Origin: Pseudanabaena sp.
GTDB lineage: Bacteria; Cyanobacteriota; Cyanobacteriia; Pseudanabaenales; Pseudanabaenaceae
Length of the DNA: 64,000 nucleotides
Assembly (NCBI GenBank): GCA_003249015.1
Contig: QBLS01000013.1
Location: 62,001-126,000 of the forward strand
Reading direction: 5' to 3'
The notes under the pieces are model-generated. The model saw only the letters and a program-made list of their open reading frames with translations. It had not been told where the DNA came from and searched no databases. Every line of letters starts with the position of its first letter. Position 1 is the stretch's first letter. Shown piece by piece: positions 33,667-44,250 of this stretch. Made by a program: the position numbers and the translations under genes.

Positions 33667-35108
33667 GCCATCACCATCCAGAACAGTAGAATTAACGTCA
33701 GGCTCATAACACCAATCAGATTCTCAAAATCCTCTAAAAACTTGGAAAATTTGACCGCAGCACGTTTAAAAATTAGCCAATATGCTATCCAACCGATCGC
33801 GATTGTTACCAGAGGTTTGACGGCATTTTCCAGAGTATAGGCTTCATAGTAAACGACATTTGCCACAAACAAGCCGCCCAATAAAATGGCGATCGCTACC
33901 CAAAACTCAACCCGCAAGGGCGCTTTAAGCCCTGATTGAGCTTGATGATTATGGGGCAAGAAAATAAACTTAGCAAAGGAGATCGCTGTGCCTAAAGCCG
34001 CAATGTTCATTCCGATCACCTGCCAAGGCTGGAGATTTTCCATGGTTAATACTTTTGCTCCAAATCCAGATAGTAAGGGAAACCCAGAAATGGAAAAGCT
34101 AGCAATCACTAAAGGTATCCAGAGTTGGTTCGGAATAGGCTGATTCTGCAATTCTTTCAGGTTACGGCTAGGCAAATTTCCCACGATTAGAAATAGAGCT
34201 GATTTGACTAAGCCATGGGTGAGTGCATAGAAGCCGCCAACCTCTGGTGCAGCGAGGATAAAACCTAACTGCGAAATGGTATGAAAGGCTAACATCCGTT
34301 TGGCATCTTTCTCAAACACAGCAAAGAAAACGCCAAGTAGGGCGGTTAAAACTCCAAATATGCGTACGATTGGGTCAAGTTCTTCAATCAATAATGCACA
34401 ATGCACTAATGGCAAAATTCCCGCTTTTACGACTACTCCCGACATCAACGCCGAGACTGGTGACTCGGATTCGGCATGGGTCAAAGGCAGCCATAGTCCT
34501 GATACAAAGATGCCGCCTTTGGCTAACAGCCCTAAAAAGATCAAGGCGATCGCTTCGGGAGGTGAGCCTCGCAGTCCGCTAAAAGTAAAAGAATGGTTGG
34601 CTTTATATACCAACACTGCGCCAATTAAATAAAACAACATGGCAACATTGCTGACAAATAAATAGCGCAAACCAATCCAAATGGAGCGATCGCTACGGGG
34701 ATAGGCAATCAATAAAAAGCTGGCAATGCTAATTACTTCTAGAGCCACATATAAACTGATGAAGTCAGAGCAGGCAAAAGCCGCATTGATACTGCCATGC
34801 AGCAATATGACTTGAGCATAAAAAAAAGCGGTGCGATCGCTATTCCAGCAGTAAATAATCACGGCTGCCGTGACCATAGCATTGGTCAAGATAAAAAATC
34901 CTGCCAAGGGATCAAGAGTCAGCGTCACACCAAAGTTATCCAGCAGTTGTAAATTGATTGGGGTTTGCTGGATAAACAATGGAATCACATACAGCGCTGA
35001 GGCAACTGCCCCCATTAACGCCAAATAGCGATCGCCCTTTGGTAGCAGATAAATAATGAATCCCACCAAAAATGGCAAGGCAATCCAGATCAAAGTTAAG
35101 ACGGTCAT
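33663..35108 (-). CDS. mrpD: Na+/H+ antiporter subunit MrpD (proton-translocating)
   Basis: The protein has 481 residues with about fourteen transmembrane helices and the proton-conducting NuoM/MrpD-type core. The conserved glutamate is in LYVALEVISIASFLL (near 125), and lysines/histidines of the channel are in LLAKGGIFVSGLWLPLTHAESESPVSALMSGVVVKAG (near 205-240). It is the only large antiporter subunit in the operon; well-studied cyanobacterial mrp operons have two adjacent mrpD-type genes. Confidence 0.88.
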   Translation of the reverse strand: MTVLTLIWIALPFLVGFIIYLLPKGDRYLALMGAVASALYVIPLFIQQTPINLQLLDNFGVTLTLDPLAGFFILTNAMVTAAVIIYCWNSDRTAFFYAQVILLHGSINAAFACSDFISLYVALEVISIASFLLIAYPRSDRSIWIGLRYLFVSNVAMLFYLIGAVLVYKANHSFTFSGLRGSPPEAIALIFLGLLAKGGIFVSGLWLPLTHAESESPVSALMSGVVVKAGILPLVHCALLIEELDPIVRIFGVLTALLGVFFAVFEKDAKRMLAFHTISQLGFILAAPEVGGFYALTHGLVKSALFLIVGNLPSRNLKELQNQPIPNQLWIPLVIASFSISGFPLLSGFGAKVLTMENLQPWQVIGMNIAALGTAISFAKFIFLPHNHQAQSGLKAPLRVEFWVAIAILLGGLFVANVVYYEAYTLENAVKPLVTIAIGWIAYWLIFKRAAVKFSKFLEDFENLIGVMSLTLILLFWMVMA

Positions 35109-35455
35109 GACAGGTCGCCCTTCTCGATCTCATTAATTTCTAAGGTGGGATTATTCCGCGCTAGTTTGATTGTCCCGACTAACATCAACGCCTGAATCGA
35201 AAAGCCAATTACGATCGCCGTCAGAATTACCGCCTGTGGTACTGGGTCAGCATAATCAGTTCTTGGCATATTGCCAAGAATCGGTGTGAATACGCCTCTG
35301 CGGGACGCAATCACCACAAAATAAGCGATTACACCACTGCTCATCACATCCATCGAAAGGATTTTCATAATTAGGTTTTTTTTAAGAATAATCCCTAAAA
35401 AACCGCAAAGTATCGTTGCAAGCACAAAGGGTTCTAACAAATTAATTGACATCAA
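35105..35455 (-). CDS. mrpC: Na+/H+ antiporter subunit MrpC (NuoK-like)
   Basis: The protein has 116 residues with three transmembrane helices and the motif DPVPQAVILTAIVIGFSIQALML, diagnostic of MnhC/NuoK. It is the first gene of the operon, and its stop overlaps the mrpD start by 4 bp. No promoter motif was resolved upstream. Confidence 0.9.
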   Translation of the reverse strand: MMSINLLEPFVLATILCGFLGIILKKNLIMKILSMDVMSSGVIAYFVVIASRRGVFTPILGNMPRTDYADPVPQAVILTAIVIGFSIQALMLVGTIKLARNNPTLEINEIEKGDLS

Positions 35456-35475
35456 TTGGTGCTGATAGCATCACT

Positions 35476-35577
35476 ATTAAGTAGCTAGGCATGATTACTT
35501 AAAACTAGAGTTTGTTCCGCCCACTAGTTGGGCGGAGTAAACTTCATGGTTTTAGGTTACTTATGCCTAGCTACTTA
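35476..35577. repeat. Palindromic element, family 2 (two-ended)
   Basis: TTAAGTAGCTAGGCAT at the left and ATGCCTAGCTACTTAA at the right are exact complements, separated by AAAAC(T)AGAG(T)TTGTTCCGCCCAC...TGGGCGGA. It lies in the space between the mrpC start and ureC. Confidence 0.8.
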
Positions 35578-35693
35578 AGATTTACTTTAGGGTTTCATGA
35601 CACGTTTTATCTACTATCCAACCCAGAAAATTCTCTATGGTTAGCCATGATACGCAAGTAGGGATGCGGAGCCGCAGGAATGCATTATCCTCG

Positions 35694-35746
35694 AACCAAT
35701 TTTGGTATTTTCAGCGCCTTGGGCGCTGAAAATACCAAAATTGGTT
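35694..35746. repeat. Perfect hairpin upstream of ureC
   Basis: AACCAATTTTGGTATTTTC... around GGCGC-style core (GCGCC-TTG-GGCGC), 25-bp arms, about 70 bp before ureC. The 359-bp gap 35456-35814 holds only this and the family 2 element. Confidence 0.75.
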
Positions 35747-35814
35747 TCATAATGAAAACTGCTGCTGAGTAAGCCTTCTCTCCAACTGAATATCTAACCC
35801 AAGGAGAAATACAA

Positions 35815-37527
35815 ATGAGCTATAGAATGTCCCGCCGCGCCTATGCCGAAACCTACGGGCCAACGGTTGGCGATCGCGTCCGCCTCGCTGATACTGAAAT
35901 ATTTATTGAGGTGGAACGCGATTACACCACCTATGGCGATGAAGTCAAATTTGGCGGCGGTAAAGTAATTCGCGATGGCATGGGACAATCCCCCATTACC
36001 AATGCCAATGGAGCCGTCGATGTGGCGATTACGAATGCGCTGATCCTTGACTGGTGGGGAGTTGTCAAAGCGGATGTGGGCATTAAAGATGGCAAAATTG
36101 TGGCGATCGGTAAGGCAGGAAATCCTTATATCCAAGACAATATCGACATCATCATTGGTCCTGGCACAGAAATTATTGCAGGGGAAGGTAGAATCCTGAC
36201 AGCGGGAGGCATTGACTCCCATATCCATTTCATCTGTCCCCAACAAATCGAAGTAGCGATCGCGTCAGGAGTTACCACCATGATCGGCGGCGGCACGGGA
36301 CCAGCCGTCGGCACAAACGCCACTACCTGCACCCCAGGACCTTGGAATATCTATCGGATGTTGCAAGCCGCCGACGCTTTTCCGATGAACATCGGTTTTT
36401 CGGGCAAGGGAAATAGCAGCAAGCCTGAAGGCTTAATCGAACAAGTGGAAGCTGGGGTGATTGGATTGAAACTCCATGAAGATTGGGGAACGACACCCGC
36501 CACCATTGATACTTGCCTAGGAGTCGCCGATGAATACGATATACAGGTGGCGATTCATACGGATACGCTCAACGAAGCAGGATTTGTAGAAGACACGATC
36601 GCCGCATTTAAAAATCGCGTGATCCATACCTACCACACCGAAGGCGCAGGCGGCGGTCATGCCCCCGACATCATCAAAATTTGTGGTGAAGCGAATGTAT
36701 TGCCATCTTCCACCAACCCAACTCGTCCCTACACGTTGAACACCTTAGATGAACATTTGGATATGCTGATGGTCTGTCACCATCTCGATCCGAGTATTCC
36801 CGAAGATGTCTCCTTTGCCGAATCTCGCATCCGCCGCGAAACGATCGCTGCTGAAGATATTTTGCATGACCTCGGTGCATTCAGCATGATTTCTTCTGAC
36901 TCCCAAGCGATGGGTCGAGTCGGCGAAGTGATTACCCGCACATGGCAGACTGCCCATAAGATGAAGGTGCAGCGAGGCGTTCTCTCTAGTGAGACATCGC
37001 CAAGAGCCGATAACTTCCGCGCTCAACGCTATATCGCCAAGTACACCATTAACCCCGCGATCACCCACGGCATCTCCGAATATGTTGGCTCCATTGAAGT
37101 TGGTAAAATTGCCGATCTTTGTTTGTGGCATCCAGCCTTTTTCGGTGTGAAGCCTGAAATGGTAATTAAGGGAGGCTTTATCGCTTGGGCACAGATGGGC
37201 GATGCCAATGCCAGTATTCCCACACCACAGCCAGTTTATATGCGTCCAATGTTTGGTAGTTATGGTGGTGCGATCGCCAAGACTTCCTTCACTTTCATGT
37301 CACAAATCGCAATGGAGCGAGATATTCCCCATCAATTAGGACTCCAAAAACAAATTTTGGCAGTGAAGGGAACCCGCAATATTGGCAAGCGTGATTTGAA
37401 GTTAAATGATGCTTTACCCAAGATAGAAGTTGACTCAGAAACCTATGAAGTTAGAGCCGATGGCGAATTGCTAACCTGTGAGCCTGCTTCAGTTTTACCA
37501 ATGGCGCAGCGCTATTTCTTGTTCTAG
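35815..37527 (+). CDS. ureC: Urease subunit alpha
   Basis: The protein has 570 residues, the expected length. The nickel-binding segment [13 protein letters not shown] (near 133), the carbamylated lysine in GLKLHEDWG (near 220), [12 protein letters not shown], and the mobile flap [22 protein letters not shown] (near 318) are present. Urease hydrolyses urea to ammonia and CO2. AAGGAGA precedes the ATG by 8 nt. No ureA, ureB or accessory gene lies in the window, so the urease genes are scattered in this genome. Confidence 0.97.
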   Translation: MSYRMSRRAYAETYGPTVGDRVRLADTEIFIEVERDYTTYGDEVKFGGGKVIRDGMGQSPITNANGAVDVAITNALILDWWGVVKADVGIKDGKIVAIGKAGNPYIQDNIDIIIGPGTEIIAGEGRILTAGGIDSHIHFICPQQIEVAIASGVTTMIGGGTGPAVGTNATTCTPGPWNIYRMLQAADAFPMNIGFSGKGNSSKPEGLIEQVEAGVIGLKLHEDWGTTPATIDTCLGVADEYDIQVAIHTDTLNEAGFVEDTIAAFKNRVIHTYHTEGAGGGHAPDIIKICGEANVLPSSTNPTRPYTLNTLDEHLDMLMVCHHLDPSIPEDVSFAESRIRRETIAAEDILHDLGAFSMISSDSQAMGRVGEVITRTWQTAHKMKVQRGVLSSETSPRADNFRAQRYIAKYTINPAITHGISEYVGSIEVGKIADLCLWHPAFFGVKPEMVIKGGFIAWAQMGDANASIPTPQPVYMRPMFGSYGGAIAKTSFTFMSQIAMERDIPHQLGLQKQILAVKGTRNIGKRDLKLNDALPKIEVDSETYEVRADGELLTCEPASVLPMAQRYFLF

Positions 37528-37557
37528 CTAATTGTTTTGCTCGCTACGCAAGCAGAA

Positions 37558-37685
37558 TATAGCTGTTTCAAATAAGAGTTAGGGCTTCGACTTCGCTCAG
37601 CCAGCAGTATATGTTGGCTGAGCGAAGCGATGCACTGAGCCTGTCGAAGTGTCGAAGCCTCTTCTAAATATTTAAAATTGATATA
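37558..37685. repeat. Repeated element carrying a GCTTCGACTTCGCTCAGCC hairpin
   Basis: The outer ends match 24850-24909 (TATAGCTGTTTCAAATA... and ...TATTTAAAATTGATATA). Inside is an inverted repeat of GGCTTCGACTTCGCTCAGCC (37583-37658), also present at 44911-44963. The second arm contains an extra CACTGAGCCTGTCGAAGT. Confidence 0.75.
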
Positions 37686-37721
37686 ACTAGCCGTGACTCC
37701 TCATAAACAAAAGTAGAAAAC

Positions 37722-38570
37722 ATGACCTTCCAAACAGTTAAATATGACTCTGCGTTTACTCGATTAGACTTTCGCTCTAAGTTAGTAGCGATGCTACTGA
37801 TCACCGTGCTTGCCTTCATTTGGGAAAGCCCGATCGCGGGAGGCATTCTTTTGCTGGGCGTAGTTTCTGGCTGTGTCATCGCAGGCGTAAGGCTCAACTA
37901 TTTAGGAAATATTTTAAAAGTGATGATCCCCTTTTATATCTTCCTAATCTTGAGTATGGGATTTTTTAATATAGAACAGGTCAAATTACTCACAGGCAAA
38001 TCGGAACTAACCCCGTTGCTCACTTTGCCAAATCAGTTATGGCTCATCGGCGGCACAAAAATGAGCGTGGAAGGCTCGCTATACGGACTAAGTATTGTTT
38101 TAAAAACACTGACGATGATTCTGGTAATTCCCTTAGCGATCTTCACAACTGACGTTAATCAAATGACAGTAGGCATGGTACGCGCCAAAATTCCTTACAA
38201 AATTGTCTTCATCTTCTCTTCCACCTTGCGATTTGTACCGTTACTGCTAGAAGAAATTCAATCTATTATTGAGTCACAAAAACTGCGTGGCTTAAATCTC
38301 GACAAAATGGGATGGCTCAAAAAAGGACAGGTATATGCCAAAATTGCCGTACCTTTGATTTTAAATTCCCTTGCCAAATCTCAAAAGTTGGAAGTAGTTT
38401 TGCAATCCAAAGCTTTTTCAGGTAATTCCGATCGCACTTATCTCCACGAGTCCAAATTGAGTAACGCTGACTACTGGCTAATGTTTGGCTCTAGCCTTTT
38501 ATTTGTAATTGCGATCGCCATTTATTTCAGTATGGGAGTAGGCAAGTTCTCGTGGTTGCTTTACGACTAA
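37722..38570 (+). CDS. ecfT: Energy-coupling factor transporter transmembrane protein (EcfT/CbiQ family)
   Basis: The protein has 282 residues with five or six transmembrane helices. The first coupling motif is near IIESQKLRGLNLDKMGW (E-x-x-x-LRG), and the second at SQKLEVVLQSKAFSG is partly degenerate compared with the usual A-x-x-x-RG pair. ECF transporters import vitamins or metals with an S component and EcfA ATPases. Neither is adjacent, so the partners are elsewhere and the substrate is unknown. Confidence 0.85.
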   Translation: MTFQTVKYDSAFTRLDFRSKLVAMLLITVLAFIWESPIAGGILLLGVVSGCVIAGVRLNYLGNILKVMIPFYIFLILSMGFFNIEQVKLLTGKSELTPLLTLPNQLWLIGGTKMSVEGSLYGLSIVLKTLTMILVIPLAIFTTDVNQMTVGMVRAKIPYKIVFIFSSTLRFVPLLLEEIQSIIESQKLRGLNLDKMGWLKKGQVYAKIAVPLILNSLAKSQKLEVVLQSKAFSGNSDRTYLHESKLSNADYWLMFGSSLLFVIAIAIYFSMGVGKFSWLLYD

Positions 38571-38582
38571 GCAGCACAAACC

Positions 38583-39281
38583 CTATGAATAGGCTTCAAT
38601 CAGTCCATGTTGCAAAGCATAGCGAACTAGCTCAGTGCGGCTACTCGTACCCGTCTTGCTAAATAGCCGACTCACATACTTCTCCACATTCCGAATCGTT
38701 GTCCCCAGTCGCTTAGCGATTTCTTTGTTCATTAAACCCTCCACTACAAGCTCTAGAACACTTTGTTCTCTCGGGGTAAATTCAATTTTGATGGGTGGTG
38801 GTGTGACATTGATGGCTGGCTTTTGCTTAAGTAAAGCCTTAATTTCCGCAAGCTGACCCGCCAAATCAGTCATCTCTGAGGTGTTGCTATTGGCTGTCAC
38901 GGCTTGCATGGCGCGACGGGCAATTAAATTTTCGGCGATCGCTACTAACTCGTCAGGGTCAAAAGGCTTGGATAGATAAGCATCACAGCCAGCGTTATAA
39001 CCCTCAATCCGATCCTTGGTCATCCCTTTAGCAGTCAAGAATACTACAGGCAGATTTAAGAATCTAACGTCTTCGCGCATTTGCCGAAGAAATTCATAGC
39101 CACTTACCTGCGGCATCATAATGTCGGAAATTACTAGATCAGGAGTAGTTTGTTCCAGCAGTTGCCACGCATCCCTTGCGTTGTTGGCAACTTGCACCGC
39201 AAAGCCGCTATCCTCAAGATAGGCTTGCACGGCTTCTCTAAGCCCTGGTTCATCATCCACAAGTAGGATATGTCCTGACAT
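38583..39281 (-). CDS. NarL/FixJ-type response regulator
   Basis: The protein has 232 residues. The receiver domain has the acidic pair DDEP (near 8-11), the phosphorylatable Asp in DLVISDIMMPQVSG (near 54) and Lys in YLSKPFDPDEL (near 104). The C-terminal LuxR-type helix-turn-helix is FTPREQSVLELVVEGLMNKEIAKRLG...VEKYVSRLFSKTGTSSRTELVRYA. It resembles the Ycf29/TctD group of cyanobacterial and plastid regulators, but the assignment is by memory. No sensor kinase is adjacent. Confidence 0.9.
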   Translation of the reverse strand: MSGHILLVDDEPGLREAVQAYLEDSGFAVQVANNARDAWQLLEQTTPDLVISDIMMPQVSGYEFLRQMREDVRFLNLPVVFLTAKGMTKDRIEGYNAGCDAYLSKPFDPDELVAIAENLIARRAMQAVTANSNTSEMTDLAGQLAEIKALLKQKPAINVTPPPIKIEFTPREQSVLELVVEGLMNKEIAKRLGTTIRNVEKYVSRLFSKTGTSSRTELVRYALQHGLIEAYS

Positions 39282-39370
39282 AGCTAACTCTTATCAAAAT
39301 ATTTTTCACTATACAGCGCTTTGCGCTCAAAACCAAAAGCTGAGGGGCGGCGCTTCGCGCCTCTACAAAC

Positions 39371-39411
39371 AAAAAACTGCTGCGGGGGCTTTGTCCCCGC
39401 AGCAGTTTTTT
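39371..39411. terminator. Hairpin with T run between two minus-strand genes
   Basis: AAAAAACTGCTGCGGGG / CCCCGCAGCAGTTTTTT, preceded by CAGCGCTTTGCGCTCAAAACC, a family 3 end. Further small palindromes follow at 39437-39463 (TAAAGAAATGGC) and 39488-39521 (AATTCACAAAAGTGTA). Confidence 0.7.
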
Positions 39412-39487
39412 AGTGACAGCTAAATTTTATACCCAGTAAAGAAATGGCTACGCCATTTCTTTATTTAAAAACCCATACTGTTTTTTT

Positions 39488-39521
39488 AATTCACAAAAGT
39501 GTAGTCACACTTTTGTGAATT
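39488..39521 (-). terminator. Palindrome just after the secreted glycine-zipper gene
   Basis: AATTCACAAAAGTG and its complement, ending 4 bp before the stop codon position of the next minus-strand gene. It is similar to 21369-21402. Confidence 0.5.
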
Positions 39522-39525
39522 GCTA

Positions 39526-40245
39526 TTAATAGTCGTCTCTAACTGCAAATGTAATTGTTTGACGAGTCACGATCTCAAGGACAGCATTTGGCTCAATCAC
39601 AGTCGCCTGTGGCGCTGTGACATTACCAACTAACACTGAAGCCGCTGCCCCACCGAGGATATCGATGATCTGCACATTGCCGCGCAAAACACCACCAAGT
39701 ACTGCACCTGCGGCTCCGCCAATCCCCGCATCAGTCAAGATCGCGCCTGTATTAGTCTCGCGGGGATCTTTAACATCGTTAATTAGGGCTGACTCGGCTT
39801 GTAGTCTGACCGTAGCACCTCGACTTGTAAATTTCTGAGCAACAAATTTAGAACCACCTTCAACGGGTACAAACTGCCCCTCAATCAATGCTCCTGCAGG
39901 AATTAGCACCGTGCCATTGCTAGCGGGAATATCTTGGGCAACTACAAGGCTAGCGTCAACAGTTTCCCCTTTATTGATATAGAGAGTATCTTGGCGATTG
40001 ATTTTGGTAGCGATCGCCTGTCCCGCAGGTAAGCTCAAAGTTGAACGAAAGATCTGAGCGACTTGGTTTTGAGGAGTCTGGTTTGAGCGAGGCTGAGTAC
40101 GTTCAGTGCGGAATTGCGAAGACTGTCTACCTCTAAATCTTTGGGAGGCGGAGCTTGGGTTTGCCATTATTAGTGAAGTCATAGCGATGGCGATCGCCAT
40201 GCTCGCAGATGAAACCATTGCGATAGGGTTGCGTTTGGCATTCAT
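39526..40245 (-). CDS. Exported protein with glycine-zipper segment, TrbI-like
   Basis: The protein has 239 residues. A signal peptide spans about residues 1-34 (MASSAS... ending PSSAS). Residues 85-155 (INKGETVDASLVVAQDIPAS...LIPAGALIEGQFVPVEGG) resemble the cap domain of TrbI/VirB10-like proteins, in which a soft beta-domain is found. Residues 165-200 (GIGGAAGAVLGGVLRG...GGAAASVLVG) form a glycine zipper. No conjugation genes are near. Such single proteins are common in cyanobacteria; function unknown. Confidence 0.75.
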   Translation of the reverse strand: MNAKRNPIAMVSSASMAIAIAMTSLIMANPSSASQRFRGRQSSQFRTERTQPRSNQTPQNQVAQIFRSTLSLPAGQAIATKINRQDTLYINKGETVDASLVVAQDIPASNGTVLIPAGALIEGQFVPVEGGSKFVAQKFTSRGATVRLQAESALINDVKDPRETNTGAILTDAGIGGAAGAVLGGVLRGNVQIIDILGGAAASVLVGNVTAPQATVIEPNAVLEIVTRQTITFAVRDDY

Positions 40246-40365
40246 ACATACCTCTTGAGAATATCAGTAGAGTTCTATTAAGTTAAGACTAGTCATATTT
40301 TGCTTTTGTTCCGCTCATAGCTTGTGTGAGCAAAGTAGTAGCGGCGCTTCGCACCACTACTACTT

Positions 40366-40884
40366 TCAGCTAGGCAATGCGCTGTAAGTAAGCTGAACTA
40401 GTCCTGTAGCAAAGGTCTGACAATGTTCTAGGCGTAAAGATAAGGAAGGCAAGGGTGGTGCAAACAGTGGTATCCCATTCCCCAAAACTATGGGATGGAT
40501 TGACAGTATGAATTTATCAACTAGATTTTTCTCTAAACAAGTCTTGGCGATCGCCGCTCCACCAACTAGCCAGATATGTTTGCCATCCTGAGACTTCAAG
40601 TCCTTAACAAAACTAACTAGATCCTCAGATACAAAAACGACATTTTCATCTCGATCGCGCTCAGCGCTGCGGGAAAACACATAACCTTGCTTATCAGAAT
40701 AGGGATATGCGCCAAAAGTCAAAAGTTGCTTGTAGGTTTTATGCCCGATCAATAGGCGATCGCAGGTTGCATAAAATTCATCATATCCATAGTCTTGATC
40801 GCTAAATAACCAATCCACTGCGCCAGAAGTACTCGCGATATATCCGTCTAAGCTGCACGCGATAAACAAAATTAGTTGACTCAT
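40366..40884 (-). CDS. RibD C-terminal / dihydrofolate reductase-like protein
   Basis: The protein has 172 residues: LFIACSLDGYIAS at the start, LLIGHKTYKQL near 46, WLVGGAAIAKTCLE near 103 and the C-terminal SIHPIVLGNGIPLF, all of the RibD_C/DHFR-like family. These proteins bind NADPH and reduce pteridine-type or other substrates; this short form is of unknown role. Confidence 0.88.
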   Translation of the reverse strand: MSQLILFIACSLDGYIASTSGAVDWLFSDQDYGYDEFYATCDRLLIGHKTYKQLLTFGAYPYSDKQGYVFSRSAERDRDENVVFVSEDLVSFVKDLKSQDGKHIWLVGGAAIAKTCLEKNLVDKFILSIHPIVLGNGIPLFAPPLPSLSLRLEHCQTFATGLVQLTYSALPS

Positions 40885-42711
<1,827 letters not shown>

Positions 42712-42720
42712 GCGTTTTGG

Positions 42721-42789
42721 CTATTAGCGTTTAGCTGTTAGCGTTTAGCCTATAAAGAGCTAACAGCTAACGGCTAACGGCTAACAGCT
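42721..42789. repeat. Inverted array of heptamers between atpB and atpC
   Basis: TATTAGC-GTTTAGC-TGTTAGC-GTTTAGCC (42722-42750) is followed by the inverted GCTAACA-GCTAACG-GCTAACG-GCTAACA (42759-42786). So the heptamer (G/A)CTAACR is tandemly repeated, then inverted, forming a hairpin inside the 121-bp atpB-atpC gap. It may modulate the expression ratio of the two genes. Confidence 0.85.
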
Positions 42790-42832
42790 CAAAAACTAAA
42801 ACTTAAAACCTGTTACCAAAATATTTTAGAAA

Positions 42833-43237
42833 ATGACCCTAACTGTAAAAGTAATTTCTCCAGATCAAATGATTCTGGATACTGTGGCAGAGGAAGTGAT
42901 TTTACCTAGTTCCACTGGGCAATTGGGTATCTTGACAGATCACGCCCCTCTAATTTCAGCTCTCGAAACAGGCGTGCTCCGTTTCCGCAAAGACAAAGCT
43001 TGGGGGGCGATCGCTCTTACAGGTGGTTTTGCGGAAGTTGAGGAAAACGAAGTCACCGTTTTGGTACGCAGTGGCGAATTGGGTAGCACTATCGATCCTG
43101 AAGAAGCACGTAAAAGACTTCAATCTGCTGAGCAAGCTTTAGCTGGTATTAAGTCTGAAGATAAGCAAGGTAAGATCCAAGCTGAACAAAATTTGCGGAC
43201 TGCTCGCGCTAGAGTGCAAGCAACTACTGCTATTTAA
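42833..43237 (+). CDS. atpC: F1Fo ATP synthase subunit epsilon
   Basis: The protein has 134 residues with LPSSTGQLGILTDHAPLISALETGVLRF (near 25-52) and GGFAEVEENEVTVL, the beta-sandwich of epsilon, and the two-helix C-terminal domain EEARKRLQSAEQALA. It is shorter by the usual few residues. It regulates F1 activity. Confidence 0.96.
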   Translation: MTLTVKVISPDQMILDTVAEEVILPSSTGQLGILTDHAPLISALETGVLRFRKDKAWGAIALTGGFAEVEENEVTVLVRSGELGSTIDPEEARKRLQSAEQALAGIKSEDKQGKIQAEQNLRTARARVQATTAI

Positions 43238-43273
43238 GTTATTGAAAAAGACTGGCAAAGCCAGTTTTTACTT

Positions 43274-43314
43274 CCAAAAAGAAAAGCGTTGCTTTGCAAC
43301 GCTTTTCTTTTTGG
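43274..43314. terminator. Hairpin after atpC
   Basis: CCAAAAAGAAAAGCGTTGC-TTT-complement, ends in T's; a perfect terminator for atpC. A second palindrome ATTAATGGCG(A)CGCA / TGCG(C)CGCCATTAAT (about 43317-43348) follows and overlaps the 3' end of the next gene. Confidence 0.75.
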
Positions 43315-43342
43315 GAATTAATGGCGACGCAATGCGCCGCCA

Positions 43343-43534
43343 TTAATCTTGCATTTGGTCAAATTTCTTATTGAATCTTTTTTTGGCTTGATCGTAAACT
43401 TCTACCGTAATCGGTGAGAAATTATTTTCTAAGGCAAAAGTTTCAATTTTTTTACGGGCAAAGGGACGCACAAAAAAGGGAATATCTTTGAGTTTAGCCT
43501 CCGCTTCAGCCGTCCATACAATCTTTTCACTCAT
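43343..43534 (-). CDS. Stand-alone PCP_red domain protein (63 aa)
   Basis: The protein has 63 residues: VWTAEAEAKLKDIPFFVRPFARKKIETFALENNFSPITVEVYDQAKKRF. This matches the small PCP_red domain at the C-terminus of the light-independent protochlorophyllide reductase subunit B (IPFFVR-x-x-ARKKIE...IT-x-x-x-x-x-AK). As a free-standing protein it occurs in cyanobacteria and plants; its role is unclear. No chlB or chlN gene is nearby. Confidence 0.8.
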   Translation of the reverse strand: MSEKIVWTAEAEAKLKDIPFFVRPFARKKIETFALENNFSPITVEVYDQAKKRFNKKFDQMQD

Positions 43535-43647
43535 TGATTTTCAGTTTTTAATTTGTGTTTACAGCCTGTTGAGGCTTCTTTTAAGTAACTAGGCGCAAAT
43601 CCCCAAAAACGGTAGTACACGCTGCGCGTGCGCTACCATTTTTGGTT

Positions 43648-43680
43648 TATGTAAGGCGGCGCGAAGCGCCGCCTTACATA
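43648..43680. repeat. Perfect palindrome at the end of the SH3 gene
   Basis: TATGTAAGGCGGCGC-GAA-GCGCCGCCTTACATA. A second one precedes it: CCAAAAACGGTAG(T)... with GCTGCGCGTGCGCTACC (about 43603-43645). The region begins AAGTAACTAGGCGCA, the family 2 outer end. Confidence 0.75.
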
Positions 43681-43683
43681 GTT

Positions 43684-44025
43684 TTAACTGCATTGTGGTG
43701 CAAGGAAATCATCTCGAAGCCAACCCCTAGTGCCGCTTGGCTCATATTCTATATAGTACCAAGTATATCCTTCACTATCTTCACGGCTGATTCTGCGTCC
43801 AGAAGCATTGTTCAACATAGTCACGTACTGACCAACCAACAAATAAGAAGGACTTCTGTACTCAGTCCCAGCTCCCTCCCTGAGATTAACTCGCGTTCCT
43901 CTCTCTCTTCCGACAATCTGCACACTACAATCACTTAAACGTTGAGCATCTACACTTGGTGTAAAGAAGGCGAATAGGCTGAGGACTGGTGCGATCGCAG
44001 TGACGACAATATTTTGGATTTTCAT
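43684..44025 (-). CDS. Secreted SH3-domain protein
   Basis: From the ATG at 44023-44025 the protein has 113 residues: MKIQNIVVTAIAPVLSLFAFFTPSVDAQ is a cleavable signal peptide. The mature part has VNLREGAGTEYRSP, the typical SH3_3 (YgiM-like) start, and WYYIEYEPSGTRGWLRDDFL, its end. Such proteins bind cell wall or other surface ligands. It is a single gene. Confidence 0.85.
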   Translation of the reverse strand: MKIQNIVVTAIAPVLSLFAFFTPSVDAQRLSDCSVQIVGRERGTRVNLREGAGTEYRSPSYLLVGQYVTMLNNASGRRISREDSEGYTWYYIEYEPSGTRGWLRDDFLAPQCS

Positions 44026-44169
44026 AAAGAACAAATCGATTGATCTGAAGCAACATAGGTCAATCTTACCCAGTTTAATCCTGCGCCTTGCTTTTTTTGT
44101 ATTGCAAAGATATGGCTTTCTCCAGTCTTACGTCCTTCCCACCAAAGAAATAGACATATAAAACCAAGA

Positions 44170-44221
44170 AATAGCGTTGCGGCGCTTCGCGCCGCAACGT
44201 CTATTCTTTCACTGGGAAGGG
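44170..44221. repeat. Palindrome with conserved flank, family 4 (second copy)
   Basis: GAAATAGCGTTGCGGCGC-TTC-GCGCCGCAACG followed by TTTCACTGGGAAGGGA, as at 14181-14236. The two copies share core and flank. Confidence 0.75.
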
Positions 44222-44223
44222 AC

Positions 44224-44250
44224 GAATGGCGGCGCTACGTGCCGCCATTC
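44224..44250 (-). terminator. Hairpin at the 3' end of padR
   Basis: GAATGGCGGC(G)C-TAC-G(T)GCCGCCATTC overlaps the padR stop by 2 bp. Confidence 0.6.

Noticed and set aside
33663-35108. A frameshifted second mrpD within the operon
   Set aside because: The genes overlap by 4 bp with no extra coding space, so no second mrpD was lost inside the present operon boundaries.
42721-42789. Heptamer array considered as a CRISPR or microsatellite
   Set aside because: Repeat units are 7 bp with no spacers, and the second half is inverted, so it is a hairpin-forming heptamer array.
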